From assembly GCA_030599445.1 (NCBI GenBank), contig JAUVOA010000069.1, forward strand, positions 1 to 7,465: a DNA stretch of 7,465 nucleotides. The letters run 5' to 3'. A model generated the notes under the pieces. That model was not told the DNA's origin and did not search any database. It saw nothing but the letters and a program-made list of their open reading frames with translations. Each line of letters begins with the position of its first letter. Within the stretch, counting starts at the first letter, position 1. A program made the position numbers and the translations under genes. Source of the stretch: Atribacterota bacterium (GTDB lineage: Bacteria; Atribacterota; Phoenicimicrobiia; Phoenicimicrobiales; Phoenicimicrobiaceae). Positions 5,431-7,465 of this stretch are shown piece after piece.

Positions 5431-7152
5431 TTATAACTTATTTTTCAATCTCTTTAACAATTTATCCAAAGGAAGTGTATTTATTATATCCTTTTCTTCC
5501 AACCACCCTCGGCGAGCTACATCTACTCCTAAGCTCATAAATTCTAACCCGTCAATACTATGGGCATCGGTCTCAATAGCCAATTGAACCCCTTTCTCTT
5601 TAGCCATCCGACAATAGACATCATTCAAATCAAGCCTTTCCGGATAGGCATTTATTTCTAAGATAGTTCCCGTCTTCGTAGCCATATCCATTATCTTATC
5701 AATATCTACCTGATATGATTCGCGATATCCGATTAAGCGTCCGGTAGGATGAGCAATAATATTCACCAATTTATTTTGCATTGCTTTAACAATTCGACCA
5801 GTTATAATTTTACTTTCCTGTTTAAAACCAGAATGAATAGCAGCTATAACTACATCTAACCTGCTCAATATCTCATCAGGATAATCCAAACTGCCATCTG
5901 ATTTTATATCTACTTCGATCCCGGTTAAAACAGTAAAATCATCTAACTCCTGGTTCAATTTTCGAATTTCTTCTATTTGTTCTCTAAGTCTCTCTTCGGT
6001 TAATCCACCGGCAAATTTAAGTGATTGCGAATGGTCAGTAATAGCAATATATTTATACCCCATCTTCTTAGCTTCCTCTGCCATTTGTCTAATGGTACGT
6101 GCTCCGTCACTCCACTTGCTATGAAGATGCAAATCACCTTTAATTTGGGAATATTCTATTAGTTGAGGCAATTTATTTTCTTGTGCCGCCTTAATCTCTC
6201 CCCTATCTTCTCGCAACTCTGGAGGAATAAAAGGCAAATTTAAGATTTGATAAATTTCTTCTTCACTCTCTCCCGCTACCCTCCTATTATTTTTAACATC
6301 AAATACTCCGTATTCATTTATCTTCAAGCCTCTCCTTACCGCCAATTCTCTTAACTTAATATTATGTGCCTTGGAGCCGGTAAAATATTGCAATGCCGCT
6401 CCGAAACTTATTGGCTCTACTACTCTTACATCAACATGAATATCATCCTTGGTAATAACACTTGATTTAGTAGGTCCTTCAGCTAAAATTTCCCTGACTT
6501 GAGGAAGAGAGGTAAAGGTCTTCATTATCTTTTCAGGTTTTTGGGAGGTCACCAGGATATCGATATCCCCGATAGTCTCTTTTTTTCTTCTTAAGCTCCC
6601 GGCAAAACTTATTTTACTAGTCTCTTTTAATTGATTTAAACTTCCTACAATCTCTTCTGCTAAAGGTAAAGCGATGCCCAAAAGAACCCTTTCTTTTCGC
6701 CTTTTGTATAATTCTATTCCTCTTAAAATATTGGTTTCAGTTTTCTCCCCCATTCCTGGTAAATCTTTAATCTGATGTTGCCTAACTGCTTTTTCTAATT
6801 TCTCTATATTATCTACATCTAATTGTTCATATAGAAGCTTGGCTGTCTTAGGCCCCACTTCAGAAATATCCAAAAGCTCTATTACCCCGGAAGGTATAGT
6901 CTCTTTTAACTTTTCATAATACTCAAGCTTACCGGTTGCCAGAAATTCCTCAATTTTTTTGGCAATACCTGCACCAACTCCCGGGATATCATTCAACCCT
7001 CCCTGGCGGTAAATTGTTTCTATATCAATAGGCAAATTCTCTAAAACTAAAGCTATCTTTTCATAAGCTCGAATCTTAAAGGGATTTTCTCCTTTGATCT
7101 TTAATATCCTGGCAATTTGCTCAAATATTCGGGATAATTCTAAATTTTTCAA
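5431..7152 (-). CDS. polX: DNA polymerase X with PHP exonuclease domain
   Basis: This is a bacterial family X DNA polymerase, a cytosolic gap-filling repair enzyme. Using the TTG at 7152 as start, it has 573 residues, close to the usual 570. The N-terminal 8-kDa-type region (about 1-80) carries a helix-hairpin-helix, NDIPGVGAGIAKKI (54-67); further HhH-like turns lie at about 93-111 and 128-146. The palm has GSLRR (185-189), the catalytic pair D196/D198 in GDIDIL, the third Asp D241 in HVDVRVV, and the YFTGSKAHN nucleotide-binding loop (256-264). The C-terminal PHP domain (about 335-573) keeps all expected metal ligands: H342, H344, D349, H374, E413, H440, H468, D529 and H531, so 3'-5' exonuclease activity should be intact. 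The TTG is chosen because GGGGGAG lies 8 nt upstream and the protein then opens MKNLELSRIFEQ, the family start. A GTG at 7236 would add 28 non-conserved residues. First gene of the probable four-gene operon. Confidence 0.95.
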   Translation of the reverse strand: MKNLELSRIFEQIARILKIKGENPFKIRAYEKIALVLENLPIDIETIYRQGGLNDIPGVGAGIAKKIEEFLATGKLEYYEKLKETIPSGVIELLDISEVGPKTAKLLYEQLDVDNIEKLEKAVRQHQIKDLPGMGEKTETNILRGIELYKRRKERVLLGIALPLAEEIVGSLNQLKETSKISFAGSLRRKKETIGDIDILVTSQKPEKIMKTFTSLPQVREILAEGPTKSSVITKDDIHVDVRVVEPISFGAALQYFTGSKAHNIKLRELAVRRGLKINEYGVFDVKNNRRVAGESEEEIYQILNLPFIPPELREDRGEIKAAQENKLPQLIEYSQIKGDLHLHSKWSDGARTIRQMAEEAKKMGYKYIAITDHSQSLKFAGGLTEERLREQIEEIRKLNQELDDFTVLTGIEVDIKSDGSLDYPDEILSRLDVVIAAIHSGFKQESKIITGRIVKAMQNKLVNIIAHPTGRLIGYRESYQVDIDKIMDMATKTGTILEINAYPERLDLNDVYCRMAKEKGVQLAIETDAHSIDGLEFMSLGVDVARRGWLEEKDIINTLPLDKLLKRLKNKL

Positions 7153-7160
7153 TTCGCCCA

Positions 7161-7167
7161 CTCCCCC
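7161..7167 (-). promoter_or_regulatory. Shine-Dalgarno supporting the TTG start of polX
   Basis: On the minus strand GGGGGAG ends 8 nt before the TTG at 7152-7150. The good spacing and the conserved MKNLE opening that follows decide this start over the upstream GTG at 7236. Confidence 0.75.
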
Positions 7168-7399
7168 ATTATTATATAATAAAAAATTTCCTATTACCTT
7201 TTTTTCTTTTCTTTTATATATAGCGTCTACAATCACAAACTATTTTTTTAATCATGATTCTGTTTACTATATATATTCTACAAAATTCTTAAAATTCCTC
7301 TTTTTTTATAATAGTTACAAATTTAGAATTTTTAGTTATAAAGCATATTTCTATACGCCAATATAGGAAATAAAAAATTTATAACGGTTAAATATTAAT

Positions 7400-7447
7400 A
7401 ACCTTCCGGGCAAGGTTTGCGAGGAAATAGCAAGCAGGAAAGCCTTG
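7400..7447. repeat. Nested inverted repeats at the right edge
   Basis: AACCTT (7400-7405) pairs with AAGGTT (7412-7417) around the loop CCGGGC. An alternative fold pairs CAAGG (7411-7415) with CCTTG (7443-7447) and, inside it, TTGC (7417-7420) with GCAA (7430-7433). The two folds are mutually exclusive. No T-tract follows, so a simple terminator is unlikely. It could be the structured end of a mobile element or part of a leader; I do not recognise it. Confidence 0.4.
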
Positions 7448-7465
7448 TAAAATAAGGGTTTCAGA

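Larger units (their letters stand above)
7153..7465. other. Leader of polX and right-edge non-genic region
   Basis: About 250 nt of very AT-rich DNA upstream of polX, presumably carrying the operon promoter, though no -35/-10 pair stands out. From about 7400 to 7447 the composition changes abruptly to a G+C-richer, hairpin-forming stretch. On the minus strand a 25-codon open frame enters from the right edge and stops at 7388-7390; it could be the tail of a gene outside the window or chance. The 90-codon plus-strand frame at 7094-7366 overlaps polX antisense and is not credible. Confidence 0.5.

Noticed and set aside
7153..7200. TATAAT-like hexamer just upstream of polX as its promoter
   Set aside because: Transcription from it would begin within or just before the Shine-Dalgarno, leaving no usable ribosome-binding site.
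7094..7366. 90-codon plus-strand open frame
   Set aside because: Antisense to the conserved polX N-terminus and its leader; Phe/Tyr/Ile-rich as expected from AT-rich DNA.
1..7465. CRISPR array, tRNA or rRNA gene
   Set aside because: No regularly spaced repeats, cloverleaf-like sequence or rRNA-like segment was seen on either strand.

Overview
The window is bacterial and anaerobic in flavour. All recognisable genes lie on the minus strand. They encode a B12-dependent methyl-transfer corrinoid protein, a MetF-like methylenetetrahydrofolate reductase beside an electron-transfer flavoprotein subunit, two oxygen-sensitive Fe-S proteins and a PocR-type regulator. Together with the low G+C content, this points to an anaerobe with tetrahydrofolate-linked C1 metabolism, such as Atribacterota or a clostridial lineage. 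The taxon is an inference, because there is no rRNA or other marker gene.

Right block, in transcription order from high to low coordinates: polX (DNA polymerase X with a PHP domain), a signal-anchored AmrS-type radical SAM protein, a small multi-cysteine membrane Fe-S protein of the NapH/Fer4_5 type, and a PocR-sensor/AraC-type regulator. Gaps are 33 nt and 53 nt, followed by a 17-nt overlap, so the four probably form one operon. This block is very AT-rich (about 25% G+C in four hand-counted sequence lines).

Middle: a 266-nt AT-rich gap that probably carries a promoter, then a lone MtbC/MttC/MtgC-type corrinoid protein with no methyltransferase or reactivase beside it. The PocR-type regulator directly upstream is the obvious candidate to control it.

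Left block: a 451-nt non-genic stretch holds a perfect tandem 13-bp repeat, what looks like the orphan 3' end of a lost minus-strand gene, and a candidate promoter. After it come a MetF-like gene and the start of etfB, 25 nt apart, with etfB running off the left edge. This block is clearly richer in G+C (about 43% in four hand-counted lines), so the non-genic stretch may be a recombination or insertion junction.

Working model (inference): the corrinoid protein carries methyl groups taken from a methylated substrate to tetrahydrofolate. The MetF-like protein with its ETF partner then oxidises methyl-THF, or makes it in the reverse direction. The PocR-type protein senses a substrate or corrinoid state. 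The most unusual element is the radical SAM protein with an N-terminal membrane anchor beside a membrane Fe-S protein. The right edge (about 7400-7447) holds a structured, G+C-richer island of unknown nature.
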